Below are positions 47,277 to 57,440 of a stretch of DNA of 64,000 nucleotides, piece after piece. How positions within the stretch are numbered: the stretch's first letter is position 1; each line of letters begins with the position of its first letter. Origin of the DNA: an uncultured Carboxylicivirga sp. (GTDB taxonomy: Bacteria > Bacteroidota > Bacteroidia > Bacteroidales > Marinilabiliaceae); contig CANNEA010000002.1 in NCBI GenBank assembly GCA_947503525.1, forward strand, positions 496,001 to 560,000, given 5' to 3'. The position numbers and the translations under genes were made by a program. Below the pieces are notes generated by a model that was given only the letters and a program-made list of their open reading frames with translations, did no database searches and had not been told where the DNA came from.

Positions 47277-48467
47277 ATGATGAAATTTTCTAAACTAATA
47301 TGCTTGATATCAATTGTAGGATCAATGATTTCCTGTTCTTCCAACAGTACAGAAGATTGGATTGAGGACATTGATTATTTAGCATCAGAACTACCCCAAA
47401 AGCATATCGACTTTTATAAATTAATTGATTCAAATGAATTTCATCTTCGACTGGATACCTTAAAAAGTAAGCTGAGCAATTTGGATAAGGCTGGTAAGGT
47501 TTTGGAACTACAACGCATATTGGCCAGCTTAAAGGTGGCACATACGAATATTCCTCTTCAGTATTCAAAGGCTTTATACGCTTTACCCTTGCGTCTGGAG
47601 ATTTTTGATGATGGATTATTTATTTATGGTATTGATGAGTTGAAGGAGAAATACCTTGAAAGGGAAATCATTTCTATTAATAATATGCCTCTCGACAAGG
47701 TTTATAAAAGACTTGAACCATTTATCTCCTATGAAAATGAGTATTGGTTGAAAAACCAATTACCACAGTTTATAATAATACCACAAATATTAGAATATGC
47801 TGGCATAATTAATACTCGTAATGAGGTAAAATTTCAGTTAAAGAGTGGGGAGGAGGTCATTTTTAGAGCTCAGCAACCAAGAGCTAAACTTGTTTATAGC
47901 AATGGTGTACGCCAAATTATTTGGCTGAAGAAGCAAAAAAGGAATTATTGGTTTGAGCTGATAAACGATGATCTATTATATATTCAATATAATAAGTGTA
48001 TAAATGATAACAAGTATCCATTTATAAATTTTGTATCTGATATTAGTTTGCTATTGGATTCTGTAGAAATAAAGAAAGTAATAATAGATCTTAGAACTAA
48101 TTCAGGAGGTAACTCAGAAATTATAAAACCTCTTATTGGAGAATTGCAGCAACATCAGGAAATAAAGTATTTTGGAGCTATTTCGCGCCGAACTTATTCT
48201 TCCGGTCGTTTTGCTGCAAGAGATATTCTACGAGATTTAGATGCCGTATTGATTGGTGAACCTACCGGGGGCAGTCCAAACTCATACGGCTACAACAAAA
48301 CATTGTTATTACCCAAGTCTAAAATTCCGCTTAATTATTCAAATTCATATTTTACTCTACTGGAAACAGACAAGCCTTATATTGAACCACAAATTCCAAT
48401 TGATTTTATTTCTGCAGATGTATTTAAAGGAATAGATCGGGTGCTTGAGTATGTCCTAAATGAATAA
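47277..48467 (+). CDS. S41-family peptidase-like lipoprotein
   Basis: 396 residues. The signal peptide ends in MISC. The C-terminal half has VIIDLRTNSGGNSEIIKPL, a Ser in RRTYSSGRFAARD at the position of the S41 nucleophile, and IGEPTGGSPNSYG, all as in C-terminal processing/tricorn-like peptidases. The N-terminal half has no clear PDZ domain. Whether it is active is open, since the Lys partner is not obvious. It overlaps the start of the broken GNAT gene by eight bases. Confidence 0.82.
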   Translation: MMKFSKLICLISIVGSMISCSSNSTEDWIEDIDYLASELPQKHIDFYKLIDSNEFHLRLDTLKSKLSNLDKAGKVLELQRILASLKVAHTNIPLQYSKALYALPLRLEIFDDGLFIYGIDELKEKYLEREIISINNMPLDKVYKRLEPFISYENEYWLKNQLPQFIIIPQILEYAGIINTRNEVKFQLKSGEEVIFRAQQPRAKLVYSNGVRQIIWLKKQKRNYWFELINDDLLYIQYNKCINDNKYPFINFVSDISLLLDSVEIKKVIIDLRTNSGGNSEIIKPLIGELQQHQEIKYFGAISRRTYSSGRFAARDILRDLDAVLIGEPTGGSPNSYGYNKTLLLPKSKIPLNYSNSYFTLLETDKPYIEPQIPIDFISADVFKGIDRVLEYVLNE

Positions 48468-48885
48468 TGAAAAGAGTATGATAGAAATAAAATCACTAAG
48501 CAGATTAAGCATACAGGAATTGTATCAAGCCTTTGAAGATGCTTTTGCCGACTACGAAATCCAGTTAAGTCAGGACGAGTTGGAAACAATGCTGGTTCGA
48601 AGGGGCTTTGTTTCAGAATTAACTTTTGGGGCATTTTACAATACTGGTATTGTGGGGTATTGTATATTTTAGCCGATTTCGGGAGACATCACACAGATTG
48701 CTGTCGATAAGAAGTACCGACGAAAAGGAATTGTTTCAAGCTTATTGTATGAAGCAGTCAAGTTAAATGACTCAATTAAACTTATTAATTCCGATGTAAG
48801 CTGTGATTCGATTACTCAGTTTCTATCCTGTAATTCCTTTCCATTGAGTGGGAAACAATACGAAATGATGAAAGAATTATTATAA
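48460..48885 (+). pseudogene. Broken GNAT acetyltransferase
   Basis: The frame starts MNNEKSMIEIKSLSRL and reads a GNAT N-terminal half to GIVGYCIF, where an in-frame TAG (48670-48672) interrupts it. The same frame continues with ISGDITQIAVDKKYRRKGIVSSLL, the acetyl-CoA-binding motif A (RRKGI) of GNATs, to a TAA at 48883. Only ~140 codons are present, short for a family where many members run to 150-200, so an internal deletion joined to a stop is likely. The gene overlaps the upstream peptidase gene, which suggests an old operon. Confidence 0.85.
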
Positions 48886-48974
48886 TATTGCCTAGATATT
48901 CACCAACTTATTCATTATATTACTAACATTGCAGAAATATTATAAATACACTTAAAATTTGAGGTTAATAAAGA

Positions 48975-49424
48975 ATGGCAAAATCACAAGAGACCTATAA
49001 CAAGAAAGAAAAAGAAAAAAAGCGTTTAAAGAAACGATTGGAAAAGCAGCAAAAGAAAGAAGCACGTAAAGAAAATGCGGAAGCTTCTACCTTTGATAGT
49101 ATGATTGCGTATGTAGACGAAAATGGAAATATCGTTGATACGCCACCAGATGTGACAAAAAAGAAGGTGATTAATGCTGAGAGTATTCAGATAGGTGTGC
49201 CTAAGCGACCGGATGAAGAAGAGATTACCGAACGTTTTGGTCGTGTTGAGTTTTTTAATGAATCAAAAGGATTTGGTTTCATTAAAGAAAATGAGACGAA
49301 TGAAAAATATTTTGTTCATGTTAACGGTCTTTTGGAAGAAATAGTTGAGAATGACAAGGTAACATTTGAATTAGAGATGGGTATGAAAGGCCTTAATGCT
49401 GTTAAAGTAAAAAAGGTTAAATAA
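48975..49424 (+). CDS. Cold-shock-domain protein with charged N-terminal extension
   Basis: 149 residues. The first ~35 residues are almost all Lys and Glu, a probable RNA-binding or coiled-coil arm. After a linker (MIAYVDENGNIVDTPP) the C-terminal ~65 residues form a cold-shock domain: FGRVEFFNESKGFGFIKE holds RNP1 (KGFGFI), and EKYFVHV is RNP2. It binds single-stranded RNA or DNA and may act in RNA metabolism in the cold. It stands alone and ends before a bidirectional terminator. Confidence 0.93.
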   Translation: MAKSQETYNKKEKEKKRLKKRLEKQQKKEARKENAEASTFDSMIAYVDENGNIVDTPPDVTKKKVINAESIQIGVPKRPDEEEITERFGRVEFFNESKGFGFIKENETNEKYFVHVNGLLEEIVENDKVTFELEMGMKGLNAVKVKKVK

Positions 49425-49537
49425 TACATTATCACTAATTTATTCTGGAATTGAAAAGAATTCCATACACTATTATTATTACGGTTGTCATAGATCTGCA
49501 TCAGTTAGAATAAGATTTTGCCAAAATAATATTATAT

Positions 49538-49567
49538 ACCCATTTCGAGTATTCGGAATGGGTTTCT
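49538..49567. terminator. Bidirectional terminator
   Basis: ACCCATTTCGA (49538-49548) pairs with TCGGAATGGGT (49553-49563) with one wobble around a 4-base loop, followed by TTTCTTT on the plus strand. It lies between the convergent cold-shock and LytTR genes. Confidence 0.78.
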
Positions 49568-49580
49568 TTATATCAGCCAT

Positions 49581-50354
49581 CTACAAAATCTTTTCTTTTA
49601 CTAATGCCTTATAACTTCTACCGATTGGTAATAAATGATCGGCTAAACTGATTTCACTCATATTAGCGCTACTTATCTTATCTGTATTGACAATATAAGA
49701 TCGATGAATGCGAAGAAATGTGGAAGGGAGCCGTTCAATGATATGACTAATTCTTTCCTTGCTAGAAATGCGATCATTACTTGTCTGTACCATAATGTAA
49801 TCCGACATACTCTCAATATATAAGATCTCATCCAAAGGAATTTTTATAAGCTTCCGATTGCTTTTAAGTTCAAGAACAGCTCTTTTTATTTTCTCCTTTT
49901 CAACACTTAAATCTTCAATTAATAACTGTTTTTCCTTTATCTGCTTAAGCATTAATAATACAGAACCTAATATGACTAAAAGGTAAAGAATGACACCTAA
50001 TAAAATAGTATCGGTTGCATTGGGGGCGATGGATTGAAAGCGGTATTGGGCTAAATATACATAAGCATATATTAAAACGATGTACTCGAGATAAAACGAA
50101 ACGATAATGGTGTAAATCGTATAAAGCCCAAACTTGAATAGCCTTTTTTTAAGTAGGAATCGTGGTACCAGGTAATAGTTAAAAAAATAAGAAGTACCCA
50201 ATACAATTGGCATCATCAGACTAATAAAATAGAAAGCAGTGATTGCATTTTCCCATTTCTGACCAAAAACTAAGGTTAAAGTAATTAATATAAAAACCCA
50301 ATAGGCAAGATGATAAAATGGGTTTGATGATTTAAGCTTCATTTCTGATGTCAT
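49581..50354 (-). CDS. Membrane-bound LytTR transcription regulator
   Basis: 257 residues with four membrane spans in the first ~140 residues and a short helix-rich linker. The C-terminal ~95 residues are a LytTR DNA-binding domain (IPLDEILYIESMSDYIMVQT, LRIHRSYIVNTDKI, DHLLPIGRSYKALV). There is no receiver domain. It is divergent from the MotA/ExbB-like gene, which it may regulate together with itself. Confidence 0.88.
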   Translation of the reverse strand: MTSEMKLKSSNPFYHLAYWVFILITLTLVFGQKWENAITAFYFISLMMPIVLGTSYFFNYYLVPRFLLKKRLFKFGLYTIYTIIVSFYLEYIVLIYAYVYLAQYRFQSIAPNATDTILLGVILYLLVILGSVLLMLKQIKEKQLLIEDLSVEKEKIKRAVLELKSNRKLIKIPLDEILYIESMSDYIMVQTSNDRISSKERISHIIERLPSTFLRIHRSYIVNTDKISSANMSEISLADHLLPIGRSYKALVKEKIL

Positions 50355-50542
50355 TTCGATTAAGCTTCAAATTTGAGTAAAAAATTGAAAATAAAATACT
50401 ATTATCGACAAACAACATATTTGAAGACGGATACGACCTTGCACCAATTGGCTGTTAACCTTTACTTTGTATCATAGTAATTTTTAAAGTCGACTTATTG
50501 AATTACAATGCTCAGCTAGTATTAATTCTAAAAAAAGAAACA

Positions 50543-50926
50543 ATGAAAGATTTATTCTTCCAGGGAGGTGCCTTATTTATGGGAATACTTACCTTACTTT
50601 TATTAATTTCATTTGCATGGATGATATATCACTTTATAGTATTTTTCAATTCGGATGATGCTAGAGGTAAACAGGTTCTTCGTTATATGTCGTATGGGCG
50701 TTCGATAGGTTTATTGGCGCTTATAACAGGTATACTTGGTCAGCTGGTTGGTTTGCACAACGCCTTTGAAGTATTAGAAACAACACCGGTAACGCCTCAG
50801 ATGTTGGCAGGTGGCTTAAAGGTGTCATCTATACCAACCATGTATGGAATGATTATTTACATCTTATCTCTTATCCTTTGGTTTGGATTTAGCCAGATGA
50901 TTGAAAACCGTATAGGAGATAATTAA
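50543..50926 (+). CDS. MotA/TolQ/ExbB-like membrane protein
   Basis: 127 residues from the ATG at 50543; an upstream in-frame Met at 50498 adds 15 unlikely residues. Three spans are visible: GALFMGILTLLLLISFAWMIYHFIVFF, GRSIGLLALITGILGQLVGLHNAF and MYGMIIYILSLILWFGF. This order and the IGLLALITGILGQLVGL pattern match proton-channel proteins of the MotA/ExbB family, but it is short and no ExbD/MotB partner is adjacent. The function is unproven. Confidence 0.72.
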   Translation: MKDLFFQGGALFMGILTLLLLISFAWMIYHFIVFFNSDDARGKQVLRYMSYGRSIGLLALITGILGQLVGLHNAFEVLETTPVTPQMLAGGLKVSSIPTMYGMIIYILSLILWFGFSQMIENRIGDN

Positions 50927-50932
50927 GCATTC

Positions 50933-50967
50933 AAAAAAACCATCCTGATTTCTCGGGATGGTTTTTT
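50933..50967. terminator. Bidirectional terminator
   Basis: CCATCC (50940-50945) and GGATGG (50956-50961) are flanked by A-run and T-run on both sides. It is seven bases past the MotA/ExbB-like stop codon and also serves the convergent mutB transcript. Confidence 0.88.
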
Positions 50968-51005
50968 AGTATCTGAAGCTAGCCAATTTGACTAACAATT
51001 ATGCA

Positions 51006-53159
51006 TTACTCTGCAGCTTGCAATAACAAGTTTAAGATGTCAGAACCTGCTTTAGCTACTGATGTACCTGGGCCAAAGATAGCCACAGCACCTGCGTCAT
51101 AAAGGAACTGATAATCCTGAGCTGGAATAACACCACCACAAATCACCATGATATCCTCACGGCCAAGGGCCTTAAGTTCAGCGATAATTTGAGGAACCAA
51201 TGTTTTGTGACCTGCAGCTAGTGAAGAAACACCAACAACGTGAACATCATTTTCAACAGCTTGCTTAGCCGCTTCCGCTGGGGTTTGGAACAAAGGTCCC
51301 ATATCCACATCAAAACCGATATCAGCATATCCTGTTGCTACAACTTTTGCTCCGCGATCGTGTCCATCCTGACCCATTTTAGCGATCATGATACGAGGCT
51401 GACGTCCTTCTTTCTCAGCAAATTGTTTTGCTAAGCTTGTGGCTGTTGCAAACTCTTTATCGTCTGCTGCTTCTGCGCTATACACTCCTTTTATTGATCT
51501 AATTACTGCGTTATATCTACCAACAATCTTCTCGCATGCATCAGAAATTTCTCCCAATGATGCACGTTTTTGAGCAGCGTCAACAGCTAATTCAAGTAGG
51601 TTACCCTCACCTGTTTCAACTGCTTTGGTAATGGCAGCTAATGCAGCTTGTACATCAGCTTCGTTACGGTTAGCACGTAGTTTTTCCAGACGCTCGATCT
51701 GAGAACGACGTACTTCCATGTTATCAACATCTAAGATGTCAATTGGATCTTCTTTCTCAAGACGATATTTGTTAGTACCAACAATTGTTTGATTCTGACT
51801 ATCGATTTTAGCTTGCGTACGTGCTGCTGCTTCTTCAATACGCATCTTAGGAATACCTGACTCAATTGCTTTTGCCATACCACCTAAGGACTCAATCTCT
51901 TCGATATGAGCCCATGCTTTGTCAACCAATTCTTTGGTTAATGACTCTACATAGTATGAACCAGCCCATGGATCAACACCTTTACAAATTTGCGTTTCGT
52001 CCTGAATATAAATCTGTGTATTACGAGCAATACGAGCAGAGAAATCAGTAGGTAATGCAATCGCCTCATCCAATGCGTTAGTGTGTAACGATTGAGTTCC
52101 ACCAATGGTAGCAGCCATTGCTTCAACACAAGTACGTCCAACATTGTTGAAAGGATCTTGCTCAGTTAATGACCAACCCGAAGTTTGTGAGTGCGTACGT
52201 AGCGCTAATGACTTAGGATTTTTAGGGTTGAATTGCTTCACAATTTTAGCCCATAACATACGTCCGGCACGCATCTTAGCAATCTCCATAAAGTGGTTCA
52301 TGCCAATGGCCCAGAAGAATGACAAGCGAGGCGCAAAGGCATCAATGTCTAGTCCGGCTTGTGTACCTGCACGTAGGTATTCTAATCCATCAGCCAAAGT
52401 ATAGGCCAACTCAATATCAGCGGTAGCACCTGCTTCTTGCATGTGGTATCCCGAGATAGAGATAGAGTTGAACTTAGGCATTTTTTGAGATGTATATTCG
52501 AAAATATCAGCAATCACTTTCATCGAGAATTTAGGTGGGTAGATGTAAGTGTTACGCACCATGAATTCTTTCAGGATATCGTTTTGGATAGTTCCTGATA
52601 ACTGCTCTAAAGTAGCACCTTGCTCTAATCCGGCAACAATATAGAAAGCCAATACTGGTAATACCGCCCCGTTCATAGTCATCGATACCGACATTTTATC
52701 CAATGGAATACCATCGAACAATACGTTCATATCAAGAATAGAATCGATGGCTACACCAGCTTTACCTACATCTCCTTCAACACGTTTATGATCTGAATCA
52801 TATCCACGGTGAGTAGCTAAGTCAAATGCAACAGATAAACCTTTCTGACCCGAAGCCAGATTACGCTTATAAAAGGCATTTGATTCTTCAGCAGTAGAGA
52901 AACCCGCATACTGACGAATGGTCCAAGGACGCATGGCATACATACCTGAGTATGGTCCGCGTAAGTATGGAGGTAAACCCGAAGCATAATTCAAATGCTC
53001 CATTCCCTCAAGGTCTTCTTTGCTATAAACTGGTTTCACAGGGATCTGTTCTGGTGTTACCCAGTCCTTCTTTACCCCATGTTTTTGTTCCCAAGATTTG
53101 GCGTCTTTAACACCACATGGCTTGGTTTTGTAATCTATGTTATTAAATTTTGGTCTCAT
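51006..53159 (-). CDS. mutB: Methylmalonyl-CoA mutase large (catalytic) subunit
   Basis: 717 residues. The (beta/alpha)8 catalytic domain shows [23 protein letters not shown] near the start and [12 protein letters not shown] with the substrate-binding residues. The C-terminal ~135 residues form the B12 domain with DGHDRGAKV, the DxHxxG motif that supplies the axial His, then GPGTS. It interconverts methylmalonyl-CoA and succinyl-CoA in propionate formation or use. It is the last gene of the mutA - four-helix bundle - mutB operon. Confidence 0.97.
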   Translation of the reverse strand: MRPKFNNIDYKTKPCGVKDAKSWEQKHGVKKDWVTPEQIPVKPVYSKEDLEGMEHLNYASGLPPYLRGPYSGMYAMRPWTIRQYAGFSTAEESNAFYKRNLASGQKGLSVAFDLATHRGYDSDHKRVEGDVGKAGVAIDSILDMNVLFDGIPLDKMSVSMTMNGAVLPVLAFYIVAGLEQGATLEQLSGTIQNDILKEFMVRNTYIYPPKFSMKVIADIFEYTSQKMPKFNSISISGYHMQEAGATADIELAYTLADGLEYLRAGTQAGLDIDAFAPRLSFFWAIGMNHFMEIAKMRAGRMLWAKIVKQFNPKNPKSLALRTHSQTSGWSLTEQDPFNNVGRTCVEAMAATIGGTQSLHTNALDEAIALPTDFSARIARNTQIYIQDETQICKGVDPWAGSYYVESLTKELVDKAWAHIEEIESLGGMAKAIESGIPKMRIEEAAARTQAKIDSQNQTIVGTNKYRLEKEDPIDILDVDNMEVRRSQIERLEKLRANRNEADVQAALAAITKAVETGEGNLLELAVDAAQKRASLGEISDACEKIVGRYNAVIRSIKGVYSAEAADDKEFATATSLAKQFAEKEGRQPRIMIAKMGQDGHDRGAKVVATGYADIGFDVDMGPLFQTPAEAAKQAVENDVHVVGVSSLAAGHKTLVPQIIAELKALGREDIMVICGGVIPAQDYQFLYDAGAVAIFGPGTSVAKAGSDILNLLLQAAE

Positions 53160-53196
53160 GTTTTATTAGAATTTTAGATTAATAGATAAGAGATTG

Positions 53197-53559
53197 TTAG
53201 ACATTCCCTTTATCAAGATTCTTCTCTAAACTGAATATCATTTTCTGTATTTCATGAATTCTTTCAATGAAATGATCCAACTCTTTTTCAGTGATATACT
53301 CTAAATCGAATGATAAATAAAACTGTGTTTCAAGTTCTAGGGATGAACTATTAGCTATTTCAAGATAACGACAAAACTCTTTAGATGATTTGTGACCTGA
53401 CCCCTCTGCAATATTAGATGGGATCGAAACAGATGCTCGCCTCATTTGATTCGTGAGTCCATAAATTTCAGAGTTCGGAAAGTTTGATGTCACAGAATAG
53501 ACCTCCTTTACAAGAGCTCTATTCTTTTTCCAAACGATCAATTCTCTAAAATTATGCAT
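53197..53559 (-). CDS. Four-helix-bundle protein (23S rRNA intervening-sequence family)
   Basis: 120 residues with the family pattern: LIVWKKNRALVKEVY, FPNSEIYGLTNQMRRASVSIPSNIAEG and SKEFCRYLEIANSSSLELETQ. These proteins were first noticed in 23S rRNA insertions, are often near random genes and have no settled function. It sits between mutA and mutB with gaps of 37 and 43 bases, so it was inserted into that operon without apparent loss of either gene. Confidence 0.93.
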   Translation of the reverse strand: MHNFRELIVWKKNRALVKEVYSVTSNFPNSEIYGLTNQMRRASVSIPSNIAEGSGHKSSKEFCRYLEIANSSSLELETQFYLSFDLEYITEKELDHFIERIHEIQKMIFSLEKNLDKGNV

Positions 53560-53602
53560 TGTGATATCTTTCTGGTCTAATAGTCTCTTATCTCTATTTC
53601 TA

Positions 53603-55471
53603 TTATCTTAAAATCATTTCGTTAAACCCTTTCAAAGTCTCAAGAACATTTGAACGAACATTCACAAAATTTGTGATGCCTTTGGCTTTTAACTCATCAG
53701 CGCAAGCAGGAGCACCTGCAACAACTAATGGCGTTTCGCCTAATAATTCAAATGCCTTTGGAGCTGCTACAGCGTACTCATCATCTGCACTACAAAGTAC
53801 TACGATGTCAGCTTTTGCTGCTTTAGCTGCTTCCACCCCTTCTTCGATAGTTTTGAATCCAAGGTTATCGATAATTTCGTAACCGGCACATCCAAAGAAG
53901 TTACCTGAGAACTGAGAGCGAGCTAAACGCATTGCAAGGTTTCCATATGTTAACATGAATACTTTAGGACGTTTCGTTGCCTTTTCAGTAGCTAAACGTA
54001 ATGATTCAAACTGATCAGCCGCACGGAATAACTCAATAGGTTCAACTACTTTATCTCCTTCACACGACACACATACTTTCTCCAATTTAGAGAAGTCGAT
54101 ATCACCCGAAATAATCTCACTAGTATTAGGGAATTGGTTTGTTCCAAGAAGATTTTCGCGACGTGTTGCAACAGCTTTACGACGTTTGTCAGCAGTTTCT
54201 TTTACCAGGCCTTGAATAAATCCTTCTTTTAAAGCAGCGATGTAACCACCTTTTTCTTCAACCTGAACGAATAAACTCCAGGCTTGCTCAACTATACTGT
54301 TAGTTAGATTCTCGATATAATATGAACCAGCCGAAGCATCCACAATTTTATCAAAATGACATTCTTCCTTAAGCAATAATTGCTGATTACGAGCAATACG
54401 CTCTGAGAATTCATCACTTTCACTATATAAAGAGTCATATGGCTGAACCGTCAATGATTGAGTTCCACCTAAACTTGCTGACATAGCTTCAGTTTGAGTA
54501 CGCAACATGTTCACATTAGGGTCAAAAATGGTTTTGTTCCATTCCGATGTCTCACTGTGAATTTGCATTTTACATACTTCAACGCCGGTTGGTTTGTATG
54601 CCTCTACAATTTTAGCCCAAAGAAGGCGAGCTGCTCTCAACTTCGCAATCTCCATGAAATAATTTCCACTGATACCAAAGTTGAACTTTAAGTTTGAAGC
54701 TGCATCATTTACAGATACACCTCTTTCTACTAACTGAGCAATGTACTCGTTACCCATTGATAGACCAAAAGCTAATTCCTGAACAATGGAAGATCCAGCA
54801 TTATTAAAATGCTTCGCATTTACACCAATTGTTCTGAACTGAGGTAGCAATTTAGCTGCCTCAACCATTTCTTTAGTGCGGTCAAATGCTTCTTCAATTG
54901 AAACGCAAGCTTTTCCTTTTGTGGTAATGCTACCTACAGGATCGAAGTTAATTGAACCTTTAACCTCAGAAAGGTTGCGATTCATTTTCTTCAAAGTTGC
55001 AACTACAGCCTGTGCTAACATTTTGCTGCCATGGGCTGCATAAAAATTGATTTCAACATCAGCTGAAAGGATGTTTTCCAATAAAGCCTCAATGTTCGCA
55101 TCTGTGATTAGCGCTTTGTCCTCGAAAACAAAACCAAGACTATCGACACCTTTAGTAAGGATTGTCAAGGCTTTTTTGTTAGCTGCTTTCACATCTGTAA
55201 CAACGATGTCCTGACGCACAAACCAAGCATTGGTTTTAGCATTGTTTCCTCGTACATAAGGAAACTCACCAGGCTGGCTTTCGAGATAATTTAATGATTC
55301 AAGGTCTTCAGAACGATAAAAAGGCTGTACGTTAAAACCTTCATTGGTTCGCCATACTAACTTTTTCTCGAAATCTGCTCCTTTCAGGTCTGCTGTGATT
55401 TTATCCATCCACGCTTGAGTAGATACGGGAGGAAAATCACTAAATAACAGTTGATTTGTTTTATCTGCCAT
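53603..55471 (-). CDS. mutA: Methylmalonyl-CoA mutase small subunit
   Basis: 622 residues, shorter than the large subunit. It has the mutase barrel with the start LFSDFPPVSTQAWMDKI and motif LESQPGEFPYVRG, plus TQSLTVQPYDS. The C-terminal domain resembles the B12 domain but lacks DxHxxG, as expected of the non-catalytic subunit. It pairs with the large subunit encoded downstream. It is the first gene of the operon. Confidence 0.96.
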   Translation of the reverse strand: MADKTNQLLFSDFPPVSTQAWMDKITADLKGADFEKKLVWRTNEGFNVQPFYRSEDLESLNYLESQPGEFPYVRGNNAKTNAWFVRQDIVVTDVKAANKKALTILTKGVDSLGFVFEDKALITDANIEALLENILSADVEINFYAAHGSKMLAQAVVATLKKMNRNLSEVKGSINFDPVGSITTKGKACVSIEEAFDRTKEMVEAAKLLPQFRTIGVNAKHFNNAGSSIVQELAFGLSMGNEYIAQLVERGVSVNDAASNLKFNFGISGNYFMEIAKLRAARLLWAKIVEAYKPTGVEVCKMQIHSETSEWNKTIFDPNVNMLRTQTEAMSASLGGTQSLTVQPYDSLYSESDEFSERIARNQQLLLKEECHFDKIVDASAGSYYIENLTNSIVEQAWSLFVQVEEKGGYIAALKEGFIQGLVKETADKRRKAVATRRENLLGTNQFPNTSEIISGDIDFSKLEKVCVSCEGDKVVEPIELFRAADQFESLRLATEKATKRPKVFMLTYGNLAMRLARSQFSGNFFGCAGYEIIDNLGFKTIEEGVEAAKAAKADIVVLCSADDEYAVAAPKAFELLGETPLVVAGAPACADELKAKGITNFVNVRSNVLETLKGFNEMILR

Positions 55472-55500
55472 AATATAACTGTTTGTTTTTTTCCAAGGCG

Positions 55501-55508
55501 CAAAAATA
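55501..55508 (-). promoter_or_regulatory. Candidate -7 element of the mut operon
   Basis: TATTTTTG on the minus strand fits TAnnTTTG, 30 bases before the mutA start. No -33 TTG was found at good spacing, and no cobalamin riboswitch-like element is visible upstream. Confidence 0.45.
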
Positions 55509-55655
55509 CACCTTTTGTTGAGACTAAGAGTAAAATTTAACGCTTTTTAAGGCTGTTATTGAGCATGATAATCAATATCATATGTAACTTTTAACATGTG
55601 TTTTGGCCAACTGTAATAAAATCAATGCGTTATTAAGGGTATTTTTCTTTAATTA

Positions 55656-56105
55656 CTAAAAACGTTGAATCAGAAAAATACCTAATACTAAGCATACAAT
55701 GCCTGCAAAACGACCAAAAGAAAAGGGATGAACACTAACATTAAACCACCCATAATGATCAATAATGCTGGCAACTATCATTTGTCCTCCAATAGTTGCA
55801 CCTAGCATTGTGGATACGCCAATTTTTGGTATAAGAATAACTACGGAACTGACGAAGATGGCTCCCAATATTCCTCCAAAAAAAAGGTACAAGGGAACTT
55901 GTGCCAATAAACTAAGTTTAGGAACTTCTGTTTGAAGAAGTACATTAACTAATAATAGGCAGATGGTGCCAACAAGAAAATTGGTTAAGGACGCCTGTAG
56001 CGGATGTTTAAGGTATGACCCAAGTTGCGAGTTCATACTTCCCTGAACAGCCAGAAGGCCACCAATTAGCAGTGCAATACCTGTTAATGCATATTTCCAA
56101 TACAT
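55656..56105 (-). CDS. YdcZ/DUF606-family DMT transporter-like protein
   Basis: 149 residues with five hydrophobic spans. ALLIGGLLAVQGSMNSQLG, LVGTICLLLVN, GGILGAIFVSSVVILIPKIGVS and IGGQMIVASIIDHYGWF match the short YdcZ/DUF606 branch of the drug/metabolite transporter superfamily, which works as a dimer. Its substrate is unknown. It is a single gene. Confidence 0.88.
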   Translation of the reverse strand: MYWKYALTGIALLIGGLLAVQGSMNSQLGSYLKHPLQASLTNFLVGTICLLLVNVLLQTEVPKLSLLAQVPLYLFFGGILGAIFVSSVVILIPKIGVSTMLGATIGGQMIVASIIDHYGWFNVSVHPFSFGRFAGIVCLVLGIFLIQRF

Positions 56106-56226
56106 GCGCTTATTTATTTCTGAGCGCTAAGTTAATGCAAAAGAAGGAAAGATGATATAGTATTAAAGGTTATAGAACGTAGACAATACATAAGAATCTA
56201 CTATCTACATTCCAATATGTTTTAAT

Positions 56227-57390
56227 TTATTCCTTTAATGGCCAAGTGTTTATTATCTGAACCATAAGCCACCTATCATCCATTTTTTTCCATATTGAGG
56301 TATAATTGCCTTTCGAATTGACTGATTCTCCCTCTTTACTTGTACTTGAATAGTCATATATCATATTTACAACGGCCACATTTTTTTCCGCTACATCAAT
56401 GGTTTTTTCAACTATATTTACATGCCATTTTTCTAGTTTGTCCGTCGAATCCATGTACGATTTTACAAACATGCTATATGAATTATTAACCTTGCCATTG
56501 TTTATAGTGCAGAATCCTGGCTTACCTGAATAAAAGCTGAGGCTCTTTTTCACATCCATTTCGTTGTAGGCTTTTATCCAATCCTCGAGAGTTACATTTA
56601 ACTCATCGGCTATTATCTGACGTTTGTACATCCATTTGGCTTCTTTCAATTTAACTTTTGAAAAGTCAAACGATTCATTAGTGTCAAAAGCTTTTTTATA
56701 GCTCATTGCGGCATTTTTGTACTCCTTAACTGCCATGTAATAATCACCTTTTGAATCATGAGGATTCGCTTTTTCAGGAGCAAGTTCGATGTATTTATCG
56801 AAAGCCATTTTGGCCTTTTCATAATCCTTCTTCTGAAGATAGAAATAGCCTTTGCTGTTTTCAAGAAATGCCAGATTAGCATTTAGATTTTGGCATTCAG
56901 TAATCGTCATTAGCGCTTTATCAATGGTTGCATCATCTGCAGCATACGCATTAATAAGCATAGTTTTCGGAAATATATTCTTGGGATATTTTTCAGCTAA
57001 TTTTTGCCAGTCCTCAAGCGCATTATATTTAGGATCAGCTTTTGATTTCACTGCGATTTCCTTAATGATCTTTTCACCCTTATTTAACTTACCGGTGTAA
57101 TTGACCATTTTCTCCAATGCCTTTTCACGTGTCTCCTTATCTGGCTTGAAGGTGTTAAGGAAATAGCCCATAAAAAAGTCCGGGTCAGCTTTTAAGGCTT
57201 GGTCAGTTATTTCATAGCCTTTGCTAAATTCAACATCGTAAAAAGCATCAATAGCTTTTACGTATAGTTCCTTGGCTTCCTTTGATTTTGTTGTAGCCGG
57301 CAAATACAAGTCTTGAGCAAGCAATGAGCTACTCAATAAAAGTACCAAAGTTGTAATTCCCAATTTCATAATAAAATTATCCCTTTTCAT
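56227..57390 (-). CDS. Exported TPR protein with C-terminal NTF2/SnoaL-like domain
   Basis: 387 residues; the true start may be Met8 (57369), since MKLGITTLVLLLSSSLLAQ is a better signal peptide. TPR-like helices fill the middle (KDYEKAKMAFDKYIELAPE, KEYKNAAMSYKKAFDTN). The C-terminal ~125 residues (EDWIKAYNEMDVKKSLSFY onward, ending DRWLMVQIINTWPL) look like an NTF2/SnoaL-type DUF4440 fold. It is a periplasmic protein of unknown role. Confidence 0.82.
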   Translation of the reverse strand: MKRDNFIMKLGITTLVLLLSSSLLAQDLYLPATTKSKEAKELYVKAIDAFYDVEFSKGYEITDQALKADPDFFMGYFLNTFKPDKETREKALEKMVNYTGKLNKGEKIIKEIAVKSKADPKYNALEDWQKLAEKYPKNIFPKTMLINAYAADDATIDKALMTITECQNLNANLAFLENSKGYFYLQKKDYEKAKMAFDKYIELAPEKANPHDSKGDYYMAVKEYKNAAMSYKKAFDTNESFDFSKVKLKEAKWMYKRQIIADELNVTLEDWIKAYNEMDVKKSLSFYSGKPGFCTINNGKVNNSYSMFVKSYMDSTDKLEKWHVNIVEKTIDVAEKNVAVVNMIYDYSSTSKEGESVNSKGNYTSIWKKMDDRWLMVQIINTWPLKE

Positions 57391-57440
57391 AATAATAATT
57401 TATTAGATTAAGTATGTAATATACTAGCTAAAATATCATT

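Noticed and set aside
51006-55655. Cobalamin riboswitch before the mut operon
   Set aside because: The 180-base region upstream of mutA shows no B12-box-like sequence or structure.
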